From assembly GCA_035236585.1 (NCBI GenBank), contig CP141138.1, forward strand, positions 28,097,437 to 28,161,436: DNA of 64,000 nucleotides. Direction: 5' to 3'. Below are positions 37,916 through 50,551 of the stretch, piece after piece. The stretch's first letter is position 1, and every line of letters starts with the position of its first letter. The translations under genes and the position numbers were made by a program. This DNA is from Warburgia ugandensis. Lineage: Eukaryota; Streptophyta; Magnoliopsida; Canellales; Canellaceae. The notes beneath the pieces are model-generated. The model saw only the letters and a list, made by a program, of their open reading frames with translations, ran no database searches and was not told the DNA's origin.

Positions 37916-40900
37916 GTTATCTTTCAAACAACTCTAGGACCATTATCATCTCATCATAAACTTAATTTCTTGTAATTCTTTCAATAAAATGAAAGTCATC
38001 AAAATACATCTGATTTTCAACTTGAAATCTAAATCTTATATCCCTTATTAGCATAGCTCTTCTATCTACTATAAGCAATAAGAAGCCACTTTCGCTGCAC
38101 ACTCTGATACTCAGCCTTTACTTGATAACCCATCAAAATCTTGATTCATAGCTCATCTTTCTATCACCCCCATCTTTTAATCCAACTAGTATCCAACATG
38201 GGTTTTTCTTAACATCCAAACAAAAATTATTCATCAGTTGTTATAATGATGTTAACTTATGCTCACCACCTCAAATTCTTTCTACAATCTTAAAAACAAT
38301 AAATTTATGACTAAAATTTCCCTTCATTTCAACTTAAAACTACTTTGATTGTAATGATTCATAGAATACATAATCTTTATCTGCAACTCAAACTTTCCAT
38401 TCTCTTATCCGTATAACTCTTTATAATAACTTTGAGCAATTAATACACACTTCTCACTTCACTTAACCTCTTCTGCATATTATTTATCTAATTCTAACAG
38501 CATGGAACTATCTATCTTCTACCATTCAAGTATTAACATTTCTAATAAAATTTTGGTAGTCTCCTTTGTTTTTTTGACTTAAGCATTTAACACATGCGAT
38601 TGTGATACACCTGACAAACATTCACTCATACATATAATTGTCTGAGACTCCGTCTCATCACATCCCAACACCCATCATAAGAAAAGAAATCATTCATCCA
38701 TCACATTCAACCTGATATGACAAATTTTCAAGATAATTCAATTACTTACCCATTTCCACAACATAAGGTATAATATTCAAATCATTCCTAGGTACAATGT
38801 CATTTCATTTCAACACCATCAATTTATAACTGTATAATAACACGTGCATCGCCATCACAACCAGATATGATGTAAAATTTTCATATCATTCCATAGAATT
38901 CTATCAACATATATCTTGAATTACATTGGTTTAGATATATGGAAGTTGCAATTTCAATGATGAATCAAAGACACTTTAATAAATCTTATCTAGGTTGTAA
39001 AATCACAACCTTTCACCAAACACTCTCCATCACTTCATCATATGCTCAAAACAGATAACTTTTCATTTCGTCAACAATCACTTAATATAAGATATCATTT
39101 CATATCATAACATTTTCATTGTATTCCCTAATAACTCTTTCAAGCTCATTCACCAATTTCACATATGGAATCAAAATAAAGTCATCACCATTTAAATCAA
39201 AGAACATCTTTAATAGTATCAAATTCCAAATTACTAAAATAAGATGCACAGCCTTAAAATCTTGTAATCAACAACAATGATCTTTAACTTAAGCATCAAC
39301 GAAATCATACAAACACAGATGTTGAAGATACCACATATGGTTTAGAATTTAATACCTGAACTTATATGCTTTTGTGTATTCAAATTCAAATGCCGAATTA
39401 ATGCATTCATTGTTTCTCTAATGCAATTATGAATCTAATATCATTAAATGAACATTGAATCTGTACTAATTGTGCATTCACATTCAAATACGTAAAATCA
39501 TCATTGGTGTTTTTAACATCAATACATTACCATCATGATTTCAATACTGAGACATCAATGCTTTCATCAATACAAACAACCACAAATGTTTGTCATATTC
39601 TCTAATGACACATGATTCAAAGGAATTTTTCAGTTCATTTATCACATAAGGCTTATATCCTGTATTCTCATATATATTAACAAATACTCTTCATCAGAAG
39701 AGTCCAATTTCACATAGTCAATCAATTGCTAGTGGAATAAACTCAAAGTCCATCAAATAATTGATGGAATATCTCAAATTTGGATACAATTCACACATCA
39801 GATCTCATCTTTCAAAATACATAGTTTGAGAACCTTTCTCGAAATAAAGTACATGCTCACATCACTTATTTTCTTAAAGTATGCCAGCCTTCATAGCTGG
39901 TGTCTGTTTTTCATTTCTCATGATTACAATCTTTTTACATATCCTACAAGCCATCTTGCCTATGCTGGGATATGAATTCATCATCAAAATCATCATTAGT
40001 CAACCAACTAATGATGTTTATTAGAAACATTACTTTCTCATTTAACAATGGTTTATTGTAATGTAATTTACTTCTTTATCATGCACCATTTTTCTTGATT
40101 GAGTGATTTATTTTACCAAGCACAGATCCCATTTACAAAGAGAAGAAATAGATCAATGTGTTGATGATTTCTAGGGCTCATAAGATGGACAATGGAAAGA
40201 AAAGGAGTATCATCTAGGTAAGCCAGAGGGAAAAATCTTGAAGTTTTTTGTGGGTGTAGTTATTTTAGCTTCAACTAAAGTAGCTAGATTACTAGAATGC
40301 CAATAGTAAGGGAAATTGAAGAGGAAAGAGCAAAAGGAAGAAAAATAGTTTATTGTACTCTAATTTTAATGTTTCTCATGCACACTTAATTTTAACTAAA
40401 TAACTTTTACTTCAGCACACACATGAATATACAATGTATATGGGAAAGTGAATAGAAAGGAGGGAAAAGAAAACAACAATTTCTTGTAATAGAATTTAAG
40501 TCTTCATCATGCATAGTTATTTGCAACCAAGCAGTTTTTACTTTACGGAGCATGCACATAAAATGCAAAATATAGAGGAAAGTAATAAGAAAGAGCAATA
40601 GTGGAAGGCACAAATAATGAGGAAATAAGGAAAATCGAATGACAATGGTCTAGGGAAGCTGGAGATAAAGTGGAAGAAGGTTACAAGTCTAAGTAGAGCG
40701 AGAAGAATACAATGAGGTGTATGAAGAGAATAACAATAATGAAGAAAACAATTAAAAGCTAGAATTTAGGAATGCATAGGATGTGTCTTGTGCAATGATT
40801 TTAACTCCTTTTCATTTTCTTATATTTATCAACCTTTAACTCCATCTTTCTTCTCAATCTTACATCATTCATCATTTATAATAACTTTAGTTATCAACAA

Positions 40901-42277
40901 TCCATATTATTCTCAAGAAAGGTATTCATTCATTTTCAGATATAGTGAATGATTTTAACATATTTTGTCTTCTAAATAAGAAGACTATCACACCATTACA
41001 ATGTGCTTTCATCTTTGTGACAATCCATATTGTCCAACAATTTGCATTTTGTTATAATATGGGTATCATACCCATGTCCATCATACCAAATGATGGTATC
41101 ATGCCCAAATCCATCATAACAATGATGATATGCATATCATTCTTTCAATAAGCCATAATAAACATTTATTTGAATAAGTCCTTGTAACATTGACTTATCC
41201 ATCAACTGGAGTTATCATATCAACTCCTTCATTCAATTTTTCATTAATGCATTTATATTTTGCATGCTTATACATAATAGAGAAATACACAATTCTTAAT
41301 TTATCCAGAGTTTTGGTGTGGATCATTGATTTCTTAAACATATATGAGATTATATATATCTTATATATAATGCTTCATAATTAACTTTGCCTTGAGTTTT
41401 TCTTGATTTTAGAAGTTATCTCACACTATTATTATAATAAGTTTCTTATTAATAACTTAAATTTTTAGATTAAGGTATAATTCTTTCAACATAGATTCTT
41501 CATATGTGATGTATGAGTCTTACCCTAGGACTTTTATCCAAATGAAATTCTATCATAAACTCAAAATTTCCTAGAATTCCTTCAAGCAGTATTGTCTTTA
41601 CAGATTTCTTTAACCTATCATTTCAAAAATACTCCTTTAGTCTCATGTCATATGGTAGTTCTAACTTTCATTTCTATGAAAGTCTGCAATTCTTCTAAGA
41701 TTTCTTCTATTGAACCTTCCCTTTCTCAATTGTTTCTATTTCCCCTTTTCAATTTGTCATTCCTTAATCATCTTTATTTCATCCTCTTCTAATACCAACC
41801 AAGGCTACACTCTATACCTTCTGTATAAACCTTTCTCATTTTCCTCTTTTCTACTCTTACACTTGGTCTACATGACCAATGAGTTCATACCTATGCTGGG
41901 AATTTACATTGATACTGGGCATAATTTCTACCTACCCTAGGCAAAAGCATTTTGCATTGCTATATGCTATGCTATTTAGGTATCCTTATAGATAAAGGAT
42001 GTCTTACAACACTCACTTAACCATTTCTACTATTTGCTTTCTTGGTCCACTATTCACCATAATGGAATACATAATTCCTTAAATCATCCTACTAGTGGTC
42101 ATATTAGAGGCATCGCCTCATGGTTTACTATCCCTGAATAAGCTAGTTATACTAACTTACTCTTTCTAATACTTAACTCATTCCATTCTAATCATATCTC
42201 AACTCACTACATCCTAACCTATTTGGATTATTATCCTTTTTGTTGGACATAAAGGGCTGCAAGTGACTGGATGAACC
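37916..42277 (-). other. Element B internal region, no recognisable genes
   Basis: About 4.4 kb, AT-rich, with no frame above 70 codons on the element strand and none resembling gag or pol. It holds scattered short direct repeats such as CCATCATACCAAATGATGG near 41080. It is the non-coding core of a LARD-type element. Confidence 0.65.
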
Positions 42278-42289
42278 GCTCTAATACCA
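42278..42289 (-). promoter_or_regulatory. Element B primer-binding site
   Basis: In element sense TGGTATTAGAGC, one transition away from the perfect initiator-Met site. It is followed by GGTTCATCCAGTCACTTGCA. Confidence 0.88.
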
Positions 42290-42680
42290 ACTGTGGCACC
42301 CTAGGTTTTTCCCAAAAAATTTTTGCATTTATTTTGGAAAGATGGTGCACCAATATTTTTAGAAATTTAAAAATAGTGAAAAACATGTTCTTTGAAATTC
42401 ATTTTTTTTTTTTTTTCCAAAAGCCCAGATGTCACCTCAACTCCCATACTATACATAATATAGTTTTTATAGAAGATAGATGTGCATTTTATAAAACAAC
42501 AGGACCCATCCAATGGTTCACATACACAGCCCCTATAATCATTATACTAAATGTCCAAGTAGCATAATTCAAATAACTAACTACAAAATACAAAAACTTT
42601 AACAAAATATATAACTGAGCGCAGAGCTATGGCTGTCGAACTCCTCTTGCTTGTGTATGTCTTCTCCTATCTATCTGCAT

Positions 42681-42719
42681 CTGAGATATTGTAAACATAA
42701 AACATTTATAATATTTCAG
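42681..42719 (-). other. Conserved LTR stem-loop, B 5' LTR
   Basis: CTGAGATATTGTAAA (42681-42695) against TTTATAATATTTCAG (42705-42719), with two transition-type mismatches. It is followed by AGCAAGCTATGCTTAGTAGG. Confidence 0.83.
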
Positions 42720-43214
42720 CAAGCTATGCTTAGTAGGGGAGAGTTAAGAAAACATGTTAATTACATATGAATTAAGCATTTTACATCAACTAAAATATTC
42801 AATTATCTACAAGTCATTGATAAAATAGCTATTTATAATTCTTCTTCTTCATATGAATATAATAATCACAATTTAGAGATTACACTTTACATGATATATT
42901 TAAAATATATAATTCATTGGTATTTTAAATATTTATCATTATCATTTTTCATATGATACCATACTCCAATTCTATGAACCATACAGTGCATAATATATCT
43001 ACCCATTCACTTCCCATACGAAAACTTTTATGAAACTATGCCCTCCAGCATATACATATAGGAGTATATCATATATATTAAAATCGTTAAAAGTCAAACA
43101 AAGTTATGAACATAGTCCCTAGGTGTTATAACCTACATTCCCAGACTATACTGGGTCTCATACATATATCCCTTACCATACGGGGTTTATAAAACTCTAG
43201 TTGCTATTAGTAAC

Positions 43215-43415
43215 ATCATAAAAGGCATCTCATCATGCCATCACATAAGGCATCACATCATGCCATCACATAAGGCATCTCATCATGCCATCATCATATA
43301 AAGCTTCTCATCATGCCGTCATCATATAAAGCATCTCATCATGACATCATCATATGAAGCATCTCATCATGCCATTGTCATATGACGTGTCTCATCATGC
43401 CATCATATATGCGCC
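43215..43415. repeat. Short tandem array in B 5' LTR
   Basis: Seven or so imperfect units of CATCTCATCATGCCATCA with ATATAA/ATAAGG/ATATG spacers. It has more units than the 21895-22030 array in the sister LTR. Confidence 0.9.
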
Positions 43416-45502
43416 ATAGTGCATCAAATACAAGGGCTACTATGCCGTAGTGTAAATCCGTACAGCTCCCCTAGATAACTGCATAATAATCCACTAATAT
43501 CAAGGTGGAAATAACAAAATCCATGTCCGCATGGGTGAGGACCATGGCTGTCACAGTGGCGGCCTTCCCATGATTGCCTCACCTGACTTTTAGCTTCCCT
43601 TCAGGTTTGGTATCCATATCATCACAATTTCGGAGAGCGGGTGGCCAAACCCTCATAACTCTCCTAGCATAGCATCCCCAAGCCTATGCCTGTCTAAAAC
43701 AAAACTCTCAGGCCACCACGCCTAGACATAAAATAATAACATAAAGGAGTCTTGTCTGTCCATAATATATGAATATTTCATTATAATCATAACATCCTCA
43801 CTTATTAGGTGATTGCTCACCAACGATGTATTGTAAAATCCTAGACTCATACGTCACATATGATGTAATGGTACCCATGTACCATAAATTCCTTTTTATC
43901 ACAATAATAGATATGATATTTTTAAGATTAGATCGTGTGTATCCTTTAATATCATTCAATAGGCTTCAATTATAAACATGTCATTCATGTATCATATCAA
44001 ATCACAAATTTTCATAATTCACAAATAAACATTTTTCATCATCACATATCATATGAAACGCACAATTTAAATGACATAATATCTATCATAGGAATAAGAT
44101 CAGGTTTAAAACGTACATCTTACTATTAAGACATGCTTTCTTAATTCTCCACTTACCTCGTGTGTTTAGTTCATCCATTTCCCACTAGCTGATCAATGAC
44201 GCCTGCAATGTCTCACAGATCTATATTGATCTGGTCCTTGTTCTTCACCCTAATCCACCAAATCAAGTAACCAATTAGTAATCCTAAGGGAATAATCCTT
44301 TTTAAACAACTTTTATAGTATGGACCATAGAATTTGATCCTATTCCATACCCAAATTCCTTGATTGATCTTAGCCGTGGCTCCAGGTTAGCGAGATCATC
44401 TCTAGCCGGCCTACCCCAGGGCACGGTCATGCCGGCGTCAAGGAGGACAACATAGAAAGGGGTTTTGGTTGCCCTCTTCATTGGCATCCCTAATATGGAA
44501 AAATAGTCACTAGTGGGAGGAATTGAGAGATTGGATTGGAGGGGCTTCGCTAGTGGCTTGCTCCAGTTGGGGTGAACACCGAAGATCAAGAAAGGGTTTT
44601 CGTCGATAAGAGGAGTCTGGGCATTGGAGGTGGAAAATTTTTTAAGGGAAAAGAGGGCTACACAGCATAGAAGGGAAAAATGATCTAGGCAATGGTGATT
44701 CTGCAGCGGCAAAACCCAAGAGGGGTTTCTGGTCATGGCAGGGTTGATGGAGATGGTGTTTGCCTGGGGAAGGTCGTTGCACCCAATGAGAGAAACTGGT
44801 CATCAATACCAGAAAGAGAGTAGCTTGCCAGAGACAACAAAAAATCCAACAAGGGTTTCCATTAGGCAAACTACAAATGGGGTATTTCACCAGAGCCAAA
44901 GGAGAAGGATCCGTCAGTGCTGAAAAAAAAACTAAGATCTGCCCAGGAAGAGTGTGCGCACTGGTGAATAAGGTTGAGATGACAGAAGGTTTGGGGTCTA
45001 ACTCATCAGCTACCCTTGGCCTGGTCGAGCTTGGTTGATCGAAAGAGTGGCTGATCAGGAGCTGCATGGGATTTTTCTGACGCAGTTCAAAATTTGATTT
45101 TTTAATTACTTTAAATATTTTCTTAAAAGAAAATTCATAATGATTTTAGCTTTAATCATTATTGGTCTTCACACTCAATTACCATTTACTGAAGTTTACC
45201 TTTTCAAAACCCATACAAAAGTCAAAATTCTAATTTACCCTTATTTAATTCAGTTAAAATGTAAAAATTGAAAAAAAATACAAAATTTTGTCCCATCTCC
45301 GATTTGGACAACTTAGTGTCATTGAATTCCTATCAACGCATACAATCCAAATTTGATAGTTTCAAGTCCAAATTCTGGGTTCCAAAGGAGTCACCTTTAT
45401 AAAATTCAATTTTACATGAAATTCAATTTTTGATTTTATTTCTATGAAAATTAAAATATCATCTACAAAAAATGGGTCAAATTTTTTTATTTTATTCCTA
45501 CA

Positions 45503-46833
45503 CTACTAATATAATGTTCATTCCTGAGACATCTAGCTTTCCCTAAAAGTTCGTGATTTTCCGTCTAAGGTTACAAAGTGTGACTCTTTTCTTCCTACAA
45601 CCAACCATTGCCTCATGGTCAAGTAGCCAATCCATGACTAGGATGACATCAAAATCTGACATTTTTAGTAGTATTAAGTTTGCATTAAGTTCTTGTTTTG
45701 ATATATGTACTGGTACTTCTTTTAAGAATTCATGTACTAGATCTAGTTCTCCTGCTGGGGTAATCTCTTAGAAAGTGACCCTTATCACCTAAATGAAGCA
45801 TCGTCGCTCATGGATGTAACAGGGCTTGTCGGGGTGGAACCTATGGCATGTTGGGCATATGGCATCTTGCTTCTCTCTTCTCATGAAATTTCTTAGTACT
45901 AGTTTATGTGATCTTGCAAACTTTGTTGGTGTGGCATGTCTCTTCCCTTTCCAACCTGGCTTTTGTCCATCAGACCTCTCACTATCTCTACTAGACACTT
46001 TGTGCTCTCGTTTCACAATGGCTACCAACTTTATAACCTCAAACAATGAGGAAGGTTGAGCTATCAATGTCTTGCTCTTGATGTAAAAGTTTAACACTAA
46101 CACATTTCTATGTAGCTCGTAATTATGTGGGACACACTTTTGGAGAAAAATACCTCAACTTAACAAATCTGGTTTCATATTGTTCCATTATTATGGAACC
46201 TTACACTAGCCCTAGAAATTCATGCTCCTTTTATTCCTTAACATGGGGTGGGAAGTATTTGTCAATGAAAACTATTTTGAAGTCTTCCAATTCAACCACT
46301 TCCATATCATTGAAGTAGTTTCTCTTGGTTGAGGGCCACCAATGTAGGGCCTCTCTAGTCAGAACGAAGGTAGCTACTGGCACTTTCTTGTCCTTTGGCA
46401 CGTTCATGACTTTAAAAATTGTCTCTACCTCATACTATCAAGTCTCGACTACTTCTGGTCCATCTTCTCCTGAAAACTTTGGAGCAATCTTTTTGAATTA
46501 CTCTAGTAACTTGTCATCTCTTGGTCCCAATTCATCATCTCCAACTATTGCCTTTTGCTCTCCTCTTTGCCTCGAGTCTACAACCTTTGCTTAATCCTTT
46601 GTAAGAGAAGTTCTATTACATCCTCGATAGTGTCACTATGAACCATGTTATTTTCTTATGCTCTATAGTTGATGTCTCGACCAAGTTAGTAGCTCTATGC
46701 CTTTTAGGTACCATCTACATTTCAATAATCAAACACTAGTAAGTCTCTACTTCTACTTAGCTAATGTAACTATGACTTATTTTTCTATCATTATTTATTA
46801 TTTCATTGTTTGACTGTGAGCAAAGTGATCCTT
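45503..46833 (-). pseudogene. Element O gag and protease-end remnant
   Basis: Read on the minus strand. A 104-codon frame (45789-46103) ends AICPTCHRFHPDKPCYIHERRCF, the cysteine/histidine spacing found just before the gag zinc knuckle in plant chromoviruses. The knuckle itself (CF...GDKGHFLRDY) follows but is broken by a one-base loss and a stop, and its last cysteine is replaced. Further on, VPVHISKQELNAN and MSDFDVILVMDWLLDHE mark the end of the protease domain. The catalytic D-S/T-G motif is not between them, so the protease core is deleted. The region up to the primer-binding site at 46834 should be the gag N-terminus, but I cannot identify it. Confidence 0.75.
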
Positions 46834-46845
46834 GCTCTGATACCA
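46834..46845 (-). promoter_or_regulatory. Element O primer-binding site
   Basis: In element sense TGGTATCAGAGC, a perfect 12-base complement to initiator-Met tRNA, two bases from the LTR end GCACA. Confidence 0.93.
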
Positions 46846-46847
46846 AG

Positions 46848-47371
46848 TGTGCAACCTAGGTTTTTAGAAAAGAATTTTCAAAATATAATTTGGAAATGAA
46901 AATCTCCTGCAGATTTTTTTTATAAACATTTGAAATATAAAAAATATATATATACTTATTTTATCAATTCCACTTTCAACCTAGTGTCAATATTAAACAC
47001 CTTCACACATAATAGCAGAATAAAAACATACTATTATAGGATTCCCTAGCCACAACCCAAACAATAAGGATTATAATTTCAACTCATAATTTAGGTTAAA
47101 TATATCAGTGGCACTTGTCTTATTACATTCATCCTCAAGTGTTCATTGTTTCAAAGTCAAAATAAGAATAGAAATGTCCAACTAACTACTTATCCATACT
47201 TATCTTCTTCTTATTCTCCTTATTTAATTTCTACTAGTAGATTGCTTCATTGTCAAGTGCCATGCCCATTGTTTGTGCACCATTTGCTATACACACAGTC
47301 TGGGCAGTACATGCCATGTGCAAGCATTGTGTGTTAGGCACCGTACTGTATGCTAGATGTCGACCACTTCA
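46848..47371 (-). repeat. Element O 5' LTR, first part
   Basis: It starts TGTGCAACCTAGGTTTTT and is colinear with 2941-3336, then jumps to the equivalent of 4410-4539 (a deletion of about 1.07 kb near 47248). It stops at the RTE insertion. 47362-47371 is the left target duplication GACCACTTCA. Confidence 0.85.
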
Positions 47372-47394
47372 TCATCATCATCATCATCATCATC
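47372..47394 (-). repeat. (GAT)n 3' tail of the RTE
   Basis: Eight trinucleotide units, CTTGATGATGAT... in element sense, abutting the target duplication. RTE elements end in short microsatellites rather than poly-A. Confidence 0.9.
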
Positions 47395-47409
47395 AAGACC
47401 TTATCCCAA

Positions 47410-50235
47410 TTAGGGGTCGGCCACATGAATCTTATTCCTCCATTCCACTCTATTAAATACCATGGTTTCATTTAGTCCCAAAGTTTTTAAATCTTTCCTC
47501 ACCACTTCTATCCACGTTCTTTTGGGCCTTCCCCTTGCCCTTTTAGAACCTTCAACTTGTATTGCCTCACTCCTTCTAACTGGTGCCATTGTTGGCCTCC
47601 TTTGAACATGTTCAAACCATCTAAGTCTAATCTCCCTCATCTTGTTACCTATTGGTGCTATCCCTAAATTTCCTCTAATATTTTCATTTCTAATTCTATC
47701 CTTTCTTGTCTTACCACTCATCCATCTCAACATCCTCATTTCTGCGACACTCAGCCTATGAGTATGATGTTCCTTAACTGCCCAACACTCTGATCCATAG
47801 AGCATGGCCAGCCTAATAGCCATCCTATAGAATTTTCCCTTTAGTTTGAGTGGCACCCGCCAATCACATTAAACACCCGATGCACATCTCCATTTGTTCC
47901 AACCCGCTTGGATTCTTTAGGTAACCTCCCTCTCAATCTCTCCACTCTCATGGATCAATGATCCTAAGTACCGAAAGTGGCCTCTCATGGGGACCTCTTG
48001 GTTATCAATCTTGACTGGTGCTCCACTCCTACTCTCCTTACTAAAATTACATTCCATATATTCTGTCTTAGTTCGGCTAATTTTAAATCCTTCCGATTCT
48101 AATGCTTCTCAGCATAACTCTAGCTTTATGTTTACACCCTCCCTTATCTCATCAAGTAGGACTATATCGTCTGCAAATAGCATGCACCAGGGAATCTCCT
48201 CATGCAGATGTTTTGTTAACTCATCCATAACTAATGTGAAAAGGTATGGACTCAATGCCGATCCTTGGTGCAATCCGACAGTGACAGGAAAATCACCAGT
48301 CACGCCACTAGTGGTCTTAACATTTGTTGCTGCTCCCTCATACATATCTTTAATTATGTCTATATACCCCTAAGAAACCCCTTTAACACCCAACACCCTC
48401 CATATTAACTCTCTAGGGACTCTATCATAAGCTTTCTCTAAGTCAATAAAGACCATGTGTAGGTCTTTTCTCCTCTCCCTATATTTCTCTACTAATTGTC
48501 TTAGTAAGAAAATAGCTTCCATGGTAGACCTCCCAGGCATGAAACCAAATTGATTCTTCGATATACTTGTTTCATGTCGTAGCCTCTTCTTAATCACTCT
48601 TTCAAAAAGTTTTATGGTGTGGCTCATAAGTTTGATCCCTCGATAATTAGTGCAGCTCTGAATGTCTTCTTTATTCTTATAGATTGGTACAATAGAGCTT
48701 TTCCTCCACTCATCAAGCATTTTCTTTGATTTTATAATCTTGTTAAACAACTTGGTCAACCAAACTACCCCACTATCTCCCATATGCTTCCAAACCTCTA
48801 TTGGTATACCATCAGGCCCCATGGCCTTTCCTGATTTCATCTTTCTCAAGGCCTCTTTTACTTCAAGCACTCTAATCCTATGTTCATATCTATAATATCC
48901 AGTGTTATTTAGATTTATAGTATTTTCAATCCCTATATTCTCAGGGCCATTGTCATTTAACAAATTTTGAAAGTATATTTCCCACCTTTATTTGATCTCA
49001 TCATCTTTGACTAATACCCTTTGATCATCACTTCTAATGCACCTAACATGCTCTAAGCCCTTACCCTTCTGTTCTCTTACTTTTGCAAGTTTAAACACAT
49101 CTTTCTCACCTTCTCTTGTTCCTAGTCTATTATAGAGCTCATCATATGCTTTAAGTTTTGCCTCACTTACTATTCTCTTAGCAACGTTTTTAGCATTCTT
49201 ATATTGTTCATAGTTTTCATTATTTCTAATCTTCTGCCATGCTTTAAAATGCATTTGTTTTTCTTTAATAGCTTTTTGCACTGTTTCATTCCACCACCAT
49301 GTTTCCTTTGTTAATAGCTTTTTACCTTTAGATACTCCTCAGACATCTTTTGCCACTTTCTTAATGGAGTAAGCCATATTAGTCCACATGGTATTTACTT
49401 TTGTTTCATAGTTCCAATTTCCTTCTACCATCAACTTATTTTTTAATGAGGTTATTTTCTCTCCTTTTAAGTTCCACCACTTAGTTTTTGGATGTGTATT
49501 AAGTTTAGTTCTTTTACTCCATCTTTTAATATGAATATCCATAACCATTAACCTATGTTGTGAGGTTAAACTCTCACTGGGTATTACCTTACAATCCTTA
49601 CATATAGATCGTTCATTATTCCTAAGTAGAAAAAAGTCTATTTGGCTTTTATAAAGTCTGCTTTTAAAGGTTATTAAGTGTTCATCCCTCTTCTTAAAGA
49701 GTGTATTTGCAATGGAGAGGTTATATGACAAAGCAAAATCGAGGATATTCTCCCCTATCTCATTTCTTTCACCTATACCATACCCTCCATGTATTCTATC
49801 ATATCTTTCCTTATCTTTTCCTACATGGCCATTTAAGTCTGCTCCTATAAATATCCCCTCAGTGTTGAGAATTTCTTGCATGACTCCCTCCATATATTCC
49901 CAAAACTGTCTCTTAATTATATCTTGTAACCCTACTTGTGGTGCATATGCACTTATAATATTTATAATCTGCTCTCCTAGAATCACTTTTATTATTATAA
50001 TTCTATTACTGATTCTTTTAACATCCACAACTTTATCCTTTAATTCCTTATCCACTATTATTCCTATGTCATTTCTATTATTTTCTTTTCCTACATACCA
50101 TAATTTATACCCATCTATTTCTCTAGCTTTAGCCCCTTTCCACTTGGTTTCTTGGATACAAGCGATGTTGACTCTCCTACATTTCATCGTGTCTACTAAC
50201 TCCAAACTCTTACCTGTCAATGTCCCTATATTCCA
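47410..50235 (-). pseudogene. RTE LINE ORF: APE endonuclease plus reverse transcriptase, six nonsense mutations
   Basis: One frame of about 940 codons with no frameshift that I can find. The endonuclease (about 50235-49500) shows IAIWNIGTLTGKS, IACIQETKW (catalytic Glu), GIIVDK, SAYAPQVG, IGADLNGHVG (Asp and Asn) and SQIDFFLLR, with SQHRLMVMD as the terminal His motif. The RT (about 48960-48000) shows [72 protein letters not shown] and LFADDIVLLDE, with FADD at 48166-48177. The C-terminal part ends HVADP, just before the tail. In-frame stops occur near 49339, 48985, 48370, 48109, 47930 and 47880. Domain order and motifs match plant RTE elements closely. It is not functional, but only lightly damaged. 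Confidence 0.93.
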
Positions 50236-50537
50236 TATAGCGATGCGAATCTTATGTTTAGAGATACCCTATTTACTATCGCCTTTCTCGACCTCCATGG
50301 TATGAACCCATGTCCACTTTTCACTGCACCTGGGTTCTGATGCGGCGTGTTGCTTCCGAGGGGACGCTCTAGCAGCCCTTGCTCATTTTTCACTACACTC
50401 GGGATCCGATGCAGCGCATCGCTTCTGGGAGAACGCCCTAGCAACCCTTGCCTATTTTTCACCGCATTCGGGACCCGATGCAGCGCGTCACTTATGGGGA
50501 ACGCCCTAGCTTGAGGGAATTTTAGTTTTCGATTCAT
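50226..50537 (-). pseudogene. RTE N-terminal frame with 23-residue repeats
   Basis: A 103-codon frame in a different phase from the endonuclease frame and overlapping its beginning. It contains three imperfect repeats of 23 residues of the form ALHRVPNAVKN-QGLL-RSPRS, encoded by three 69-bp DNA units (about 50318-50515). It is GC-richer than the surroundings. It may be the start of the polyprotein separated by a frameshift, or transcribed 5' UTR. No known domain is recognised. Confidence 0.55.
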
Positions 50538-50551
50538 GTCATGTTGGGGTT

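Larger units (their letters stand above)
42294..45495 (-). repeat. Element B 5' LTR
   Basis: About 3.2 kb, colinear with 20907-23930 plus 37316-37871. It preserves the empty integration site of C (AGAGAGTAGCTTGCC). The far end is uncertain: sequence from about 45361 to 45495 has no counterpart in the 3' LTR. Minus-strand frames of about 140 codons (44302-44736 and 44642-45067) are partly shared with the other LTR copy, as expected for LTR twins, and resemble no protein I know. Confidence 0.8.

Noticed and set aside
43215..43415. Regular short repeats considered as a CRISPR-like array
   Set aside because: The units are contiguous imperfect tandem copies without unique spacers, inside a plant retrotransposon LTR.
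44302..45067. Overlapping minus-strand frames of about 140 codons in B's 5' LTR, partly repeated at 37292-37591 and 23452-23694
   Set aside because: They are shared because the two LTRs are copies of each other. No known domain, and the frames are interrupted differently in the sister LTR.
49712..50305. 197-codon plus-strand frame
   Set aside because: Antisense shadow of the RTE endonuclease. Its composition follows the complementary coding strand and it resembles no protein.
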